A stretch of DNA of 64,000 nt from Saturnia japonica (GCA_033032175.1 CM065316.1:6294115-6358114), one strand, 5' to 3'; positions 12,869 through 24,285 are shown, counted from the stretch's first letter. The notes: generated by a model not told the origin, from the sequence alone. Numbers and translations are program-made.

Positions 12869-15800
12869 ACCTATGTGAACCTGGCACCCGACTTTGCAAA
12901 AAAAATAATTTGATGTTACCATTCGATAGTGCTTCGTTTGTACCCGTTTGTACCACTTTCATTTTCGTTTGTACCTCAAACTGAAAAAAGTTATTGCGTT
13001 TTCAAAATTTGACCAGCACCCCACTTTGAGATATCAAAATTATGCTAACGGATTCTGATTCTAAATTGCTTGTACACGTTTGTACCTCCTTTAATTTTTG
13101 TTTATCTCCAAAGCCAAAAAAGTTACAGGGTGTTCAAAATTAAGAAAATTATAACAGGCTTATTTTACAAAATATAGAAAATCTGTAAACGGCGTTTGTC
13201 GTGCAATAGTTTTTGCCTTCAGGAAACGCTTTCAATAATTAAAATATTCCAAAAAATAAGAAAATAAACGCACTTTAAAAATATTTGTGAAAAGTGCTGA
13301 ATTTAGTCAATTCTAAACATTTCGTAAAAATCTAAATAGAAGTCGTCGTGCAATCGTTTATACCCCTAGAAAACACTTTGAACATTGAGAATATCATATT
13401 AGAAAAGAAAATAAATGCACCTGAAATTTATCATACAGATGAATTTTCTTAATTTTCAAAATTTCGCCTATCTTTAAACAAGAATTGTCGTGCAATCGTT
13501 TGTACCCATTTGAACCTTTTTCATTTTCGTTTTTAACCCAAACTGAAAAAAGTTATTGCATTTCCAAAATTTGACCCGCACCCCAATTTGAGTTATCAAA
13601 ATTATACCAACGGATTCAGATTCCACTTAGCTTGCACACGTTTGTACCTCTTTTAATTTTTGCCTATCTTAAAACACAAAAAAGATACGGGACTTTAAAA
13701 AAAATCAAAATTATAAGATATTGAATTTACAATATATAGAAAGTCAGTGTACTGAGATCGTCGTGCAATCGTTTGTACCCCTAGAAAACACTTTGAAATT
13801 TGAGAATATCTCAATAGAAAAGAAAATAACCGCATTTGAAATTTTCAAAAAGTAGAATAGAATTTTTCAATTTTCAACAATTCGCCAATTTCTTAAATAG
13901 AAATCGCCGTGCAATCGTTTGTACCCCTAGGAAAAACTTGGCCATTTGAGAATATCTCAAAAAAAAAGTAAATAATCGCTCCTGAAATTTTCATAAAATT
14001 GAATTTTCTCAATTTTCTAAATTTTAACAAACTTTAAACAGGAATCGTCGTGCAATCGTTTGTACCCGCAGGAAATGCTTTGAATGTCGAAAATATCTCA
14101 AAGGATAAGAAAATAAACGCACTTTAAAAGTGTTTATGAAATAGGGCTGAATTCAGTCAATTCTCAAAATTTCACAAAACTGTAAACGGGAATCATTGTG
14201 CAATCGTTTGTACCCCTAGGCAAAACTTGGACATTCGAGAATATTTAATAAGAAAAGAAAATAATCGCACCTGAAATTTTCGTAAAATTGAATTTTCTCA
14301 ATTTTATAAAATTTCAACAAATTTTAAACAGGAATCGTCGTGCAATCGTTTGTACCCACAGGAAACGTTTTGAATGTCGCAAATATCTCAAAGGATAAGA
14401 AAATAAACGCACTTTAAAAGTGTTTATGAAATAGGGCTGGATTAAGTCAATTCTCAAAATTTCACAAAACCGTAAACGGGAATCGTTGTGCAATCGTTTG
14501 TACCCCTAGGCAAAACTTGGACATTCGAGAATATCTCATAAGAAAAGAAAATAATCGCACCTGAAATTTTCGTAAAATTGAATTTTCTCAATTTTCAAAA
14601 TTTCCACAAACTTTAAACAGGAATCGTCGTGCAATCGTTTGTACCCATTTGAACCTTTTTCATTTTCGTTTTTAACCCAAACTGAAAAAAGTTATTGCAT
14701 TTCCAAAATTTGACCCGCACCCCACTTTGAGTTATCAAAATTATACCAACGGATTCAGATTCCAGTTAGCTTGCACACGTTTGTACCTCTTTTAATTTTT
14801 GCCTATCTTAAAACACAAAAAAGATACAGGACTTTAAAAAAAATCAAAATTATAAGATATTGAATTTACAATATATAGAAAGTCAGTGTACTGAGATCGT
14901 CGTGCAATCGTTTGTACCCCTAGAAAACACTTTGAAATTTGAGAATATCTCAATAAAAAAGAAAATAACCGCATTTGAAATTTTCAAAGAGTAGAATAGA
15001 ATTTTCTCAATTTTCAACAATTCGCCAATTTCTTAAATAGAAATCGCCGTGCAATCGTTTGTACCCCTAGGAAAAACTTGGCCATTTGAGAATATCTCAA
15101 AAGAAAAGAAAATAATCGCACCTGAAATTTTCGTAAAATTGTATTTTCTCAATTTTCTAAATTTCCACAAACTTTAAACAGGAATCGTCGTGCAATCGTT
15201 TGTACCCACAGGAAACGTTTTGAATGTCGAAAATATCTCAAAGGATAAGAAAATAAACGCACTTTAAAAGTGTTTATGAAATAGGGCTGGATTAAGTCAA
15301 TTCTCAAAATTTCACAAAACTATTAACGGGAATCGTTGTGCAATCGTTTGTACCCCTAGGCAAAACTTGGACATTCGAGAATATCTCTTAAGAAAAGAAA
15401 ATAATCGCACCTGAAATTTTACGTAAAATTGAATTTTCTCAATTTTCAAAATTTCCACAAACTTTAAACAGGAATCGTCGTGCAATCGTTTGTACCCGCA
15501 GGAAATGCTTTGAATCTCGAAAATATCTCAAAGGATAAGAAAATAAACGCACTTTAAAAGTGTTTATGAAATAGGGCTGAATTTAGTCAATTCTCAAAAT
15601 TTCACAAAACTGTAAACGGGAATCATTGTGTAATCATTTGTACCCCTAGGCAAAACTTGGACATTCGAGAATATCTCATAAGAAAAGAAAATAATCGCAC
15701 CTGAAATTTTGGAAAAATTGAATTTTCTCAATTTTCAAATTTTCAACAAACTTTCAACAGGAATCGTCGTGCAATCGTTTGTACCCGCAGGAAATGCTTT

Positions 15801-16402
15801 GAATGTCGAAAATATCTCAAAGGATAAGAAAATAAACGCACTTTAAAAGTGTTTATGAAATAGGGCTGAATTCAGTCAATTCTCAAAATTTCACAAAACT
15901 GTAAACGGGAATCGTTGTGCAATCGTTTGTACCCCTAGGCAAAACTTGGACATTCGAGAATATCTCATAAGAAAAGAAAATAATCGCACCTGAAATTTTC
16001 GAAAAATTGAATTTTCTCAATTTTCAAATTTTCAACAAACTTTCAACAGGAATCGTCGTGCAATCGTTTGTACCCGCAGGAAATGCTTTGAATGTCGAAA
16101 ATATCTCAAAGGATAAGAAAATAAACGCACTTTAAAAGTGTTTATGAAATAGGGCTGGATTCAGTCAATTCTCAAAATTTCACAAAACTGTAAACGGGAA
16201 TCGTTGTGCAATCGTTTGTACCCCTAGGCAAAACTTGGACATTCGAGAATATCTCATAAGAAAAGAAAATAATCGCACCTGAAATTTTCGAAAAATTGAA
16301 TTTTCTCAATTTTCAAATTTTGAACAAACTTTCAACAGGAATCGTCGTGCAATCGTTTGTACCCGCAGGAAATGCTTTGAATGTCGAAAATATCTCAAAG
16401 GA
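12869..16402 (+). repeat. Left inverted arm, ~145-bp repeats
   Basis: About 20 monomers of roughly 140-150 bp each begin near the core 'cgtgcaatcgtttgtaccc'. Two alternating monomer types are seen: one continues 'cctaggcaaaacttggacat', the other 'gcaggaaatgctttgaatgt'. Together they form ~290-bp dimers. A third, longer unit ('catttgaacctttttcattt ...') occurs twice, at 13,505 and 14,646, as part of a ~1.14-kb higher-order duplication. The outer 500 bp is less repetitive. The array stops mid-monomer at 'caaaggata', where the core begins. It is about 0.9 kb longer than the right arm, from extra dimers on the inner side. No coding capacity. Confidence 0.9.
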
Positions 16403-17068
16403 TATATATATGCTCAGAGAGCTGATATTTTATGCCAGATCGTCACGCCAAAAAACGATGTGCTTGATTGTGCCGATAATGTATCATCCCTTGTTTCTAA
16501 TCACCTATTGAAAAATGAACCTTCCCTGCAACGCCGTGAATTTTGCACCTTAAATTGTGGCCACGAGGAAAGTAACATATTTCCAGTATTGGAAGTGAGT
16601 CCATTGCCGTTCTATGTCAACGGAATGGGAGGACTCCAAATTGCCGCGAATGAGTTCTGCGAAATATCCAATAGAAAATGTAAACGTTGTAAAGGTGATC
16701 TCGTTTTCCACTGGATAGGCGGACCCCATATCTTTATAGATATCGAATGCCTTGAGTGGCCCAAGTTAGGGCAGAGATTAGGATTTTCATCTCGACCAAT
16801 GGAATTTGCTATAAGTGAAATTCCAACTGACCTTGTAATTTGTAATACCGAATATAAATTAGTATCTGCAATAATTTACAGTGGCGGATCAAAGGAATAC
16901 GGAAGTGCAATAGGACATTATTACTCATTTATACGAAGGATCATAGGAAAATGGGAAATTCATGATGATCTCAATTCTAAAAGGAAACCACTCTTTGCTT
17001 CAGCGAAGAAACTACTGCAGAAACAAAGAATACATATGTTATACTATGTGAAGGGTGTCACAGAATAA
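16403..17068 (+). CDS. USP-like deubiquitinase domain, C-terminal half (partial)
   Basis: The frame is open across the left-arm junction and encodes about 220 residues with no ATG near its start, so it is a 5'-incomplete gene or an internal exon. Numbering from the GTG at 16,460 (202 residues), the features fit the C-terminal half of peptidase C19 (ubiquitin-specific protease). A Cys pair (CTLNC, 29-33) and a CKRC pair (74-77) match the zinc-finger arrangement. 'YKLVSAIIYSGG' is at about 132-143. The catalytic His motif GHYYSF is at 152-157, with 'GKWEIHDD' supplying the Asp at 163-170. The N-terminal box with the nucleophilic Cys is absent, because the left arm lies where it should be. If the family call is right, the intact protein would cleave ubiquitin or a ubiquitin-like modifier; this fragment alone cannot. 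A captured host gene or a former transposon gene are both possible. Confidence 0.6.
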   Translation, partial: YIYAQRADILCQIVTPKNDVLDCADNVSSLVSNHLLKNEPSLQRREFCTLNCGHEESNIFPVLEVSPLPFYVNGMGGLQIAANEFCEISNRKCKRCKGDLVFHWIGGPHIFIDIECLEWPKLGQRLGFSSRPMEFAISEIPTDLVICNTEYKLVSAIIYSGGSKEYGSAIGHYYSFIRRIIGKWEIHDDLNSKRKPLFASAKKLLQKQRIHMLYYVKGVTE

Positions 17069-17600
17069 TTTTAGGTACTTTTCTGAACGAAAAGTAAAAC
17101 AAAATGATACGACCAACTACATATAGTTAAATATTCTAAATATTCTTCGACTGCGGGCATAGTGTTTAAATATATCAAAACTTAGTGAATAGTTAAAATT
17201 TTGTATGCGGAATTATTACATACTTATAAAAATTTAAATAAGACAGAAAACCTTCATGGTTATACTTTACAATCATAATAGGTATGGAGTATATGAATTT
17301 ATATCATTTGTTACTTTAATAAAATATGACACAGAAGCTAGGCCAGAAAAATATAAAAATAAAATTAATAAATAAAAAATAGAAAAGACACTACGTGAAA
17401 GAACTGAAGCAAATTACAAACAAAGACTTATTAATATGAACATCCAACACTGTACATGATCTACTGTACAAATTCTGTAGTTCTGATCCCCAGTACTAAA
17501 TCAAAATGAGGTATAAGTGACCTGTATAAATACAGGAATAGTGAGCTCTAATGAAACTGAAGTAAATCCAGTGCACAGAATGATAATAAATATTCATAAA
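17069..17600. other. AT-rich spacer inside the fold-back core
   Basis: Downstream of the USP-like ORF. No reading frame or repeat is recognised. It may be the 3' UTR of that ORF. Confidence 0.4.
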
Positions 17601-17611
17601 AATTCCATACC

Positions 17612-18072
17612 TCAGTCGTACGTACATGATGTCATGTTAAAATCACCGATAACTATAACATTATTGTATCGAACACATACATTTTCTAATAAATAAAATA
17701 AATGCATATATTCAGAAGCTGAACATTTTGGAGGTATATAAATAACACAACACAAAAATAAAAACTTACTTCCTAAATGTACCGTCACACATATTAGTTC
17801 AAATAATGAGCTGTTTACATTGTGTCCAGGAGGTAGCGGAATCTGCTGCAATATATATCTATGTGATGCAATTATTATCACACCACCCTGCTTGCGCCCA
17901 TCAGCTCGATCACATCTTACAGCAGTGTATCCCAAAGGAATAAACTCTCCGCCCCGCAAAGACTCTTTGAGTCCGGTCTCCGATAACGCAAATATGTCAT
18001 AGGTTGACTCTAACAGAGAACAAAATAAATTGTCTTCCGCATTACAGAGCTTGCTATAGAGTGATTCGGGAA
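17612..18072 (-). pseudogene. Non-LTR retrotransposon endonuclease relic
   Basis: Minus-strand translation shows AP-like endonuclease motifs in order: 'YDIFALSETGLK' (catalytic Glu of the SET/QET motif), 'GGVIIIAS', 'CVIYIPP', then 'NNVIVIGDFNM'. These are typical of Jockey/CR1-group LINE ORF2. The frame stops straight after GDFN, and no reverse transcriptase follows, so only the N-terminal half of the endonuclease is present. It lies between the fold-back arms and opposes the USP-like ORF. It is either a LINE that landed in the transposon or sequence captured by it. Confidence 0.65.
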
Positions 18073-18191
18073 CTTCAATAAAGAAAGATGAATAGTCTTC
18101 TCAACGGCATGAATCTTACTTACATCAGCATTTCCACCTTTATGTTATTCATGTACATAATATGTTCATTTTACTTTCTGTTTATTCTTAA

Positions 18192-18380
18192 CTATTTTCC
18201 ATTCACTATCATAATTTTAATTTTTTTTTCCCCTTGCGAAATTTCTATAGCATCCGCATCTATAAAACGCTGACGCTCGTACACAATTGGCGCTGCCTTT
18301 GGTTTCGTTCGCTCGATTGTTTTGCGGAAGCGCACGTTCTCCTTATCTTGCACAGTTGTAACAGACACTGTTACACACAC
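18192..18380 (-). CDS. Small ORF of unknown function in fold-back core
   Basis: The 62-codon frame is rich in charged residues ('RKTIERTKPKAAPIVYERQR', then 'FIDADAIEISQGEKK') and has a protein-like composition compared with its AT-rich surroundings. It lies upstream of, and on the same strand as, the LINE endonuclease relic. It could therefore be the tail of a LINE ORF1 or an exon of the transposon's own gene. I recognise no domain. Confidence 0.25.
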   Translation of the reverse strand: MCVTVSVTTVQDKENVRFRKTIERTKPKAAPIVYERQRFIDADAIEISQGEKKIKIMIVNGK

Positions 18381-19267
18381 ACTGTGACACAGACTAGTAA
18401 TTTTATAAAATCTTACAGTCCAATATTGAAGGTCTCATATAAAAAATGAACACCTCACGAGACAGTGTTTGATTTAAAGGATATGAACCAAGATCCAACG
18501 CCATAGCTGCTACGTCAGGTATCAATCAGTACAATCAACGCAATGTAGGTTGAGGGCAGAAACCGCCGCCCTGGCGGCGGCTACCCGGGTGGTCGGCTTA
18601 GTGTTGCGGCCCCTGGATATTCGGCGTTGAGCAGGCTCGATGCAGGAACAATAATTCTCACAAGTGAAATTGATTCCATGAAAATAGAATTAAATAATGC
18701 ATTTAATAAATAGCTCGGAATGAGACTTCAGACTCCTATATTCGTTTGGTACTTTTAAAATTATTATTGTTGGTAATAACTTTACCAAATAAAATATATA
18801 AATATCGATGATTATACTATTTTCGAATATTTCAAAAAATATCAGTTTTTACTATTCAAAAGTCTATCGTATATTGATAATCGTTTGAAATTACAAAAAT
18901 GTTTTTGAATAGTAGAATTATAGGTAAATAATGAAAACCTATGATTAAGAAAACATATTTTTATCTTTGCATATGTCCTTAAACTATCAGACGTAACAAA
19001 AATTGGCATGTTGACAGACCATTGTAAAGAAACAATGTATTATAATTAAATATGATAAAATTATATGAAATTCTATATTAAAATAAAGTGATCGTATTAT
19101 AAATGGTCTATGAAAGGAAAAATATATTAACCTAACCGATGCCCTGGAAATTTGACAATAAACAAATATATAATATACACGAAAATAATACAGGAAATAC
19201 TAGGTAAATAGGACTATTAAGATAAATAGAAGCAGACCACATAGACCTAATAAAACAGTTGGTATAT
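18381..19267. other. AT-rich core with GC-rich hairpin
   Basis: Mostly AT-rich without open frames. At about 18,565-18,590 there is a GC-rich hairpin ('gccgccctggcggcgg') followed by 'ttgcggcccctggatattcg'. No gene was seen. Confidence 0.4.
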
Positions 19268-19447
19268 TTATTTTTCTATCGTATTCTGGAAAGTGTCTAC
19301 AATATTCTTTTTTTGTTCTAATGTGACTTTATTTATTGTACTACTTTGTTCGAAGTTTTGTTGAACGGAAGTGACCATATCGTGTTCTTCGTTTAGTGTA
19401 GCTTGTAGGTCTAAAACGGGGCTGTTAGTAGTTATTATTGAAATCAT
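19268..19447 (-). CDS. 59-residue ORF facing the core, possible terminal exon
   Basis: On the minus strand an ATG at 19,445-19,447 opens a 59-codon frame ending TAA at 19,268. The product is hydrophilic and likely helical ('LQATLNEEHDMVTSVQQNFE', 'VTLEQKKNIVDTFQNTIEK'). The composition is much more protein-like than random AT-rich frames. Directly upstream, 'cttaccatcag' resembles a splice acceptor, so it may be the last exon of a gene read from the right arm side inward. No family is recognised. A link to transposition is inference from its position only. Confidence 0.35.
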   Translation of the reverse strand: MISIITTNSPVLDLQATLNEEHDMVTSVQQNFEQSSTINKVTLEQKKNIVDTFQNTIEK

Positions 19448-19717
19448 CTGTATCTGATGGTAAGCAGTAATCCCCCTCGGTTATAGGTGTATTCTGATAT
19501 TGATAGTAAATTTAGTACGCACCCAAAATTCTAATTTATTTATCTTCATTTATATAACGCTAAGGATTCAACCTGAAAGTGGAAAACACTCCAAAACGGA
19601 ACAAGGCCGATACATCATCGTTCCGAGTAAGTAATGTTTGGTTAAACCTTTAAATGCATCAAATTATAATAAATTTACTTATTAAATAAAGTTTTAATAT
19701 AAGTTTCCTAAAGCTCC
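19448..19717. other. Spacer before the right arm
   Basis: 270 bp without recognisable coding content between the small ORF and the first monomer of the right arm. Confidence 0.4.
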
Positions 19718-22309
19718 ACACGATTGCATGACGATTCCTGTTTAAAGTTTGTTGAAAATTTGAAAATTGAGAAAATTAAATTTTTCGTAAATTTCAGGTG
19801 CGATTATTTTCTTTTCTTATGAGATATTCTCGAATGTCCAAGTTTTGCCTAGGGGTACAAACGATTACACAATGATTCCCGTTTACAGTTTTGTTAAATT
19901 TTGAGAATTGACTTAATTCAGCCCTATTTCATAAACACTTTTAAAGTGCGTTTATTTTCTTATCCTTTGAGATATTTTCGACATTCAAAACGTTTCCTGT
20001 GGGTACAAACGATTGCACGACGATTCCTGTTGAAAGTTTGTTGAAAATTTAAAAATTGAGAAAATTCAATTTTACAAAAATTTCAGGAGCGATTATTTTC
20101 TTTTCTTTTGAGATATTCTCAAATGGCCAAGTTTTTCCTAGGGGTACAAACGATTGCACGGCGATTTCTATTTAAGAAATTGGCGAATTGTTGAAAATTG
20201 AGAAAATTCTATTCTACTTTTTGAAAATTTCAAATGCTGTTATTTTCTTTTTTATTGAGATATTCTCAAATTTCAAAGTGTTTTCTAGGGGTACAAACGA
20301 TTGCACGACGATCTCAGTACACTGACTTTCTATATATTGTAAATTCAATATCTTATAATTTTGATTTTTTTTAAAGTCCTGTAACTTTTTTGTGTTTTAA
20401 GATAGGCAAAAATTAAAAGAGGTACAAACGTGTGCAAGCTAACTGAAATCTGAATCCGTTGGTATAATTTTGATAACTCAAAGTGGGGTGCGGGTCAAAT
20501 TTTGGAAATGCAATAACTTTTTTCAGTTTGGGTTAAAAACGAAAATGAAAAAGGTTCAAATGGGTACAAACGATTGCACGACGATTCCTGTTTAAAGTTT
20601 GTGGAAATTTTGAAAATTGAGAAAATTCAATTTTACGAAAATTTCAGGTGCGATTATTTTCTTTTCTTATGAGATATTCTCGAATGTCCAAGTTTTGCCT
20701 AGGGGTACAAACGATTGCACAACGATTCCCGTTTACGGTTTTGTGAAATTTTGAAAATTGACTTAATCCAGCCCTATTTCATAAACACTTTTAAAGTGCG
20801 TTTATTTTCTTATCCTTTGAGATATTTGCGACATTCAAAACGTTTCCTGTGGGTACAAACGATTGCACGACGATTCCTGTTTAAAATTTGTTGAAATTTT
20901 ATAAAATTGAGAAAATTCAATTTTACGAAAATTTCAGGTGCGATTATTTTCTTTTCTTATTAAATATTCTCGAATGTCCAAGTTTTGCCTAGGGGTACAA
21001 ACGATTGCACAATGATTCCCGTTTACAGTTTTGTAAAATTTTGAGAATTGACTGAATTCAGCCCTATTTCATAAACACTTTTAAAGTGCGTTTATTTTTT
21101 TATCCTTTGAGATATTTTCGACATTCAAAGCATTTCCTGCGGGTACAAACGATTGCACGACGATTCCTGTTTAAAGTTTGTTAAAATTTAGAAAATTGAG
21201 AAAATTCAATTTTATGAAAATTTCAGGAGCGATTATTTACTTTTTTTTTGAGATATTCTCAAATGGCCAAGTTTTTCCTAGGGGTACAAACGATTGCACG
21301 GCGATTTCTATTTAAGAAATTGGCGAATTGTTGAAAATTGAGAAAATTCTATTCTACTTTTTGAAAATTTCAAATGCGGTTATTTTCTTTTCTATTGAGA
21401 TATTCTCAAATTTCAAAGTGTTTTCTAGGGGTACAAACGATTGCACGACGATCTCAGTACACTGACTTTCTATATATTGTAAATTCAATATCTTATAATT
21501 TTGATTTTTTTTAAAGTCCTGTATCTTTTTTGTGTTTTAAGATAGGCAAAAATTAAAAGAGGTACAAACGTGTGCAAGCTAAGTGGAATCTGAATCCGTT
21601 GGTATAATTTTGATAACTCAAATTGGGGTGCGGGTCAAATTTTGGAAATGCAATAACTTTTTTCAGTTTGGGTTAAAAATGAAAATGAAAAAGGTTCAAA
21701 TGGGTACAAACGATTGCACGACAATTCTTGTTTAAAGATAGGCGAAATTTTGAAAATTAAGAAAATTCATCTGTATGATAAATTTCAGGTGCATTTATTT
21801 TCTTTTCTAATATGATATTCTCAATGTTCAAAGTGTTTTCTAGGGGTATAAACGATTGCACGACGACTTCTATTTAGATGTTTACGAAATGTTTAGAATT
21901 GACTAAATTCAGCACTTTTCACAAATATTTTTAAAGTGCGTTTATTTTCTTATTTTTTGGAATATTTTAATTATTGAAAGCGTTTCCTGAAGGCAAAAAC
22001 TATTGCACGACAAACGCCGTTTACAGATTTTCTATATTTTGTAAAATAAGCCTGTTATAATTTTCTTAATTTTGAACACCCTGTAACTTTTTTGGCTTTG
22101 GAGATAAACAAAAATTAAAGGAGGTACAAACGTGTACAAGCAATTTAGAATCAGAATCCGTTAGCATAATTTTGATATCTCAAAGTGGGGTGCTGGTCAA
22201 ATTTTGAAAACGCAATAACTTTTTTCAGTTTGAGGTACAAACGAAGCACTATCGAATGGTAACATCAAATTATTTTTTTTGCAAAGTCGGGTGCCAGGTT
22301 CACATAGGT
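19718..22309 (-). repeat. Right inverted arm, ~145-bp repeats
   Basis: Reverse complement of the left arm. Monomers carry 'gggtacaaacgattgcacg', and the same alternating A/B types and the long third unit appear twice (near 20,460-20,560 and 21,600-21,715), again about 1.14 kb apart. The inner end sits at a monomer boundary, whereas the left arm ends inside a monomer. Many monomers match their left-arm partners almost base for base, which indicates recent origin or homogenisation between arms. Confidence 0.9.
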
Positions 22310-22318
22310 GTGTTGTCG
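22310..22318 (+). repeat. 9-bp target-site duplication, right
   Basis: gtgttgtcg directly follows the right arm; exact copy of 12,860-12,868. Confidence 0.85.
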
Positions 22319-22659
22319 TCGGAATTAATGAATGCGCATGTTATGGAGGACAAAAATTGTCATTATTAAAAAAATACGTTTTAAACGTGTCAACTATAAA
22401 TATAGCTGGAGATCAAATACTTTATTTTAAAATGTAGGTCTAAGGTCCATAAACTATAGTTTAAGTTTTGAGTCCAATTGCTGTGAATGTTATTGAGGTT
22501 ATTTTTATACGTTTATTTTAAAATGTTTTTACGTAATGCGCTAATTTCGGATAAACAATAGTGCCTAAATTCAGATATCCGAAATTAGGATACCCAAGAT
22601 TAGGTATTTTTATTGTTAAAATTACTTCATTTATTCATGATTGGTTTAACTTTTTTTTA

Positions 22660-22875
22660 ACAGCTCAATAAACGAAAACAGTGGAATGTGGATGATATTA
22701 AAAAAGCAGTGGAAGTGGTGCGTAATTAAGCTATTATGGTTCCTGTGATGGGGAAATCATTCTTTCAAATGTATTAGACGGTATTGACTTTGTAGCTAAA
22801 GCAAAAGAAGCAGAGTGCATGGTGTGCCTAGACTGCTTTAGACACAAAAAATATAATCTTTTTGTAAAATAAATA
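22660..22875 (+). pseudogene. Pogo-like transposase fragments
   Basis: After a 'ttttttttaacag' tract, the frame reads 'KRKQWNVDDIKKAVEVVRN' and then a stop. This resembles the start of the N-terminal helix-turn-helix of pogo/Tigger-type transposases, in which a basic-aromatic stretch precedes 'M..A...VR'. Further on, a different frame gives 'DGIDFVAKAKEAECMVCLDC', which ends in a stop. Only scraps remain, with no catalytic motif, so the assignment rests on a short match. Confidence 0.35.
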
Positions 22876-24045
22876 ATTAAAATATATTTTATTCAAATCA
22901 GGTGTTGGTCGTTTTTAAATCATAAAGTAAGTAGATTAAAAAAAATCAAGTATGTAGGTATAATTGTAAAACAAAAGTTAATATGTAGTTTAAATTTTAT
23001 ACATTAAAACAAAATGGTATCCAATATATAGACACTCACTTCTACTATGAAAAAATTTGGCTAAGTACTTACATGTAACTGGAAGTAATAGGTAGGTACA
23101 TTTACCTATTAATTACAATGGAATGTCTTTCCAATCCCTTTCCATAATAAGTATACGTTAAAAAATTAGTTTAAATAAAATTAATTATAATAAGTATATT
23201 AAAAATCTACGTTACAGACTGGTAGAGTACTTAGCTATTAAAAATAATTTTTCAACATTCATAAATTTTTGCTTGCGTTTTAAACGTAACAAAACAACAT
23301 TTTCCGGTGAACTTTTTTAAACACGAAACGAACACTACAATCACATGTTATTATAAGTATGCGTCTCCAGTAAAAGTAATTGCATTTCATAAATATGACT
23401 GTACGTAGGTGTTCCATACATGTTTTCAGATACCTTGACAGTCCACATCCGTTCTCTGTGGGAAAAGCAGACAGGTGTCGTCACTTATCGCCTTATAGCC
23501 ACTGTCTACCATTTAATTACTAAATACATTCGATCATAAATGTATCTTAAAGTACCAACATCACAGTCGAATATCAATCGAAGGAAAATACGGAGATAAG
23601 TTGTTATGAGCCTGTCGAACAATTCCGTCAAGACTAATGAAATGCTAAGTGCAATGATGTATCAATACGGTCATAAAATAGTATTGAAATGTTGATTTTT
23701 ATCAGCATTATCTTATTGCTTCGATGTTGTTGTTGTAACAGGGGAAATCAACGCTTCATTATTTTTACAATTTTTTTTTATCTACAATTGAAGTGTCTGT
23801 TTGTAATGTCAAAATAACAGCTATTTACCAAATGCATGTAAAAGTATATACGGTAATTACAACAAAAATTTTTGCCTATCTGTCTGTCTGTTTGTTCCAG
23901 CTAATCTCCGAAATCCTTCGGCTAATTTGAACGGGACTTTCACTGGCAGATATCTAATGTTATAAGGAGTAATTTAGAAAAAAAAAATTTTAGAAAAAAG
24001 AATTAGGGTTTCGCACAAATAAAATAATAAGCATTTGTATTTTTA
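22876..24045. other. AT-rich non-coding region
   Basis: No gene seen. A short 'ctgtctgtctgtttgttcc' block near 23,880 resembles the 5' part of the CAGCTAGT-type repeats, without a complete copy. Confidence 0.4.
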
Positions 24046-24049
24046 AAAT

Positions 24050-24285
24050 AACAAGCGGGCAACCTCAGTGTATGGAAGCGGTACACCACAATACCGACAT
24101 TAGGCAGAGGTGTACACTCTCAGTTCGCCGTATATGTTACTTAGGTCCCATGTTATATAGGGCCAGCCTATTGCCATTAATCGGACACAAAGCTAAACTC
24201 CGAGCTGCTACTAGGAATTTCATAGAAAACCCCAATAACACTTCACCTCAATCATAGCAATCGCGCTTACGACCACTAGATCATC
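24050..24285 (-). repeat. tRNA-derived SINE, copy A
   Basis: Member of the SINE family seen at 44,390, 55,301 and 63,775. It shares 'aggcagaggtgtacactc', 'gcctattgccattaatcggacac', 'gaatttcatagaaaacccca' and the A-box end 'cgcgcttacgaccactag' (complemented). The segment carrying the B box is missing, so this copy is internally deleted. Confidence 0.65.

Larger units (their letters stand above)
12869..22309. mobile_element. Fold-back (Mutator/FB-like) DNA transposon, 9.4 kb
   Basis: The element has two very long inverted arms (12,869-16,402 and ~19,718-22,309) around a 3.3-kb core. Its outer ends are exact complements: 'acctatgtgaacctggcacc' on the left and the matching complement ending 'cacataggt' on the right. 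The 9-bp sequence gtgttgtcg lies directly outside both ends (12,860-12,868 and 22,310-22,318), a target-site duplication that fixes the borders. Long internally repetitive TIRs with 9-bp duplications are known for Drosophila FB elements and for Mutator-like transposons. Placement in that group is inference, because no transposase is recognisable. The core holds a deubiquitinase-like ORF, a LINE endonuclease relic and a small ORF. Probably non-autonomous or degraded. Confidence 0.85.

Noticed and set aside
13340..16402. Repeated 19-bp core with ~125-bp intervals as a CRISPR array
   Set aside because: The intervals are themselves conserved repeat sequence, not unique spacers, and the array is mirrored in an inverted arm. 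It is a tandem-repeat arm of an animal transposon.
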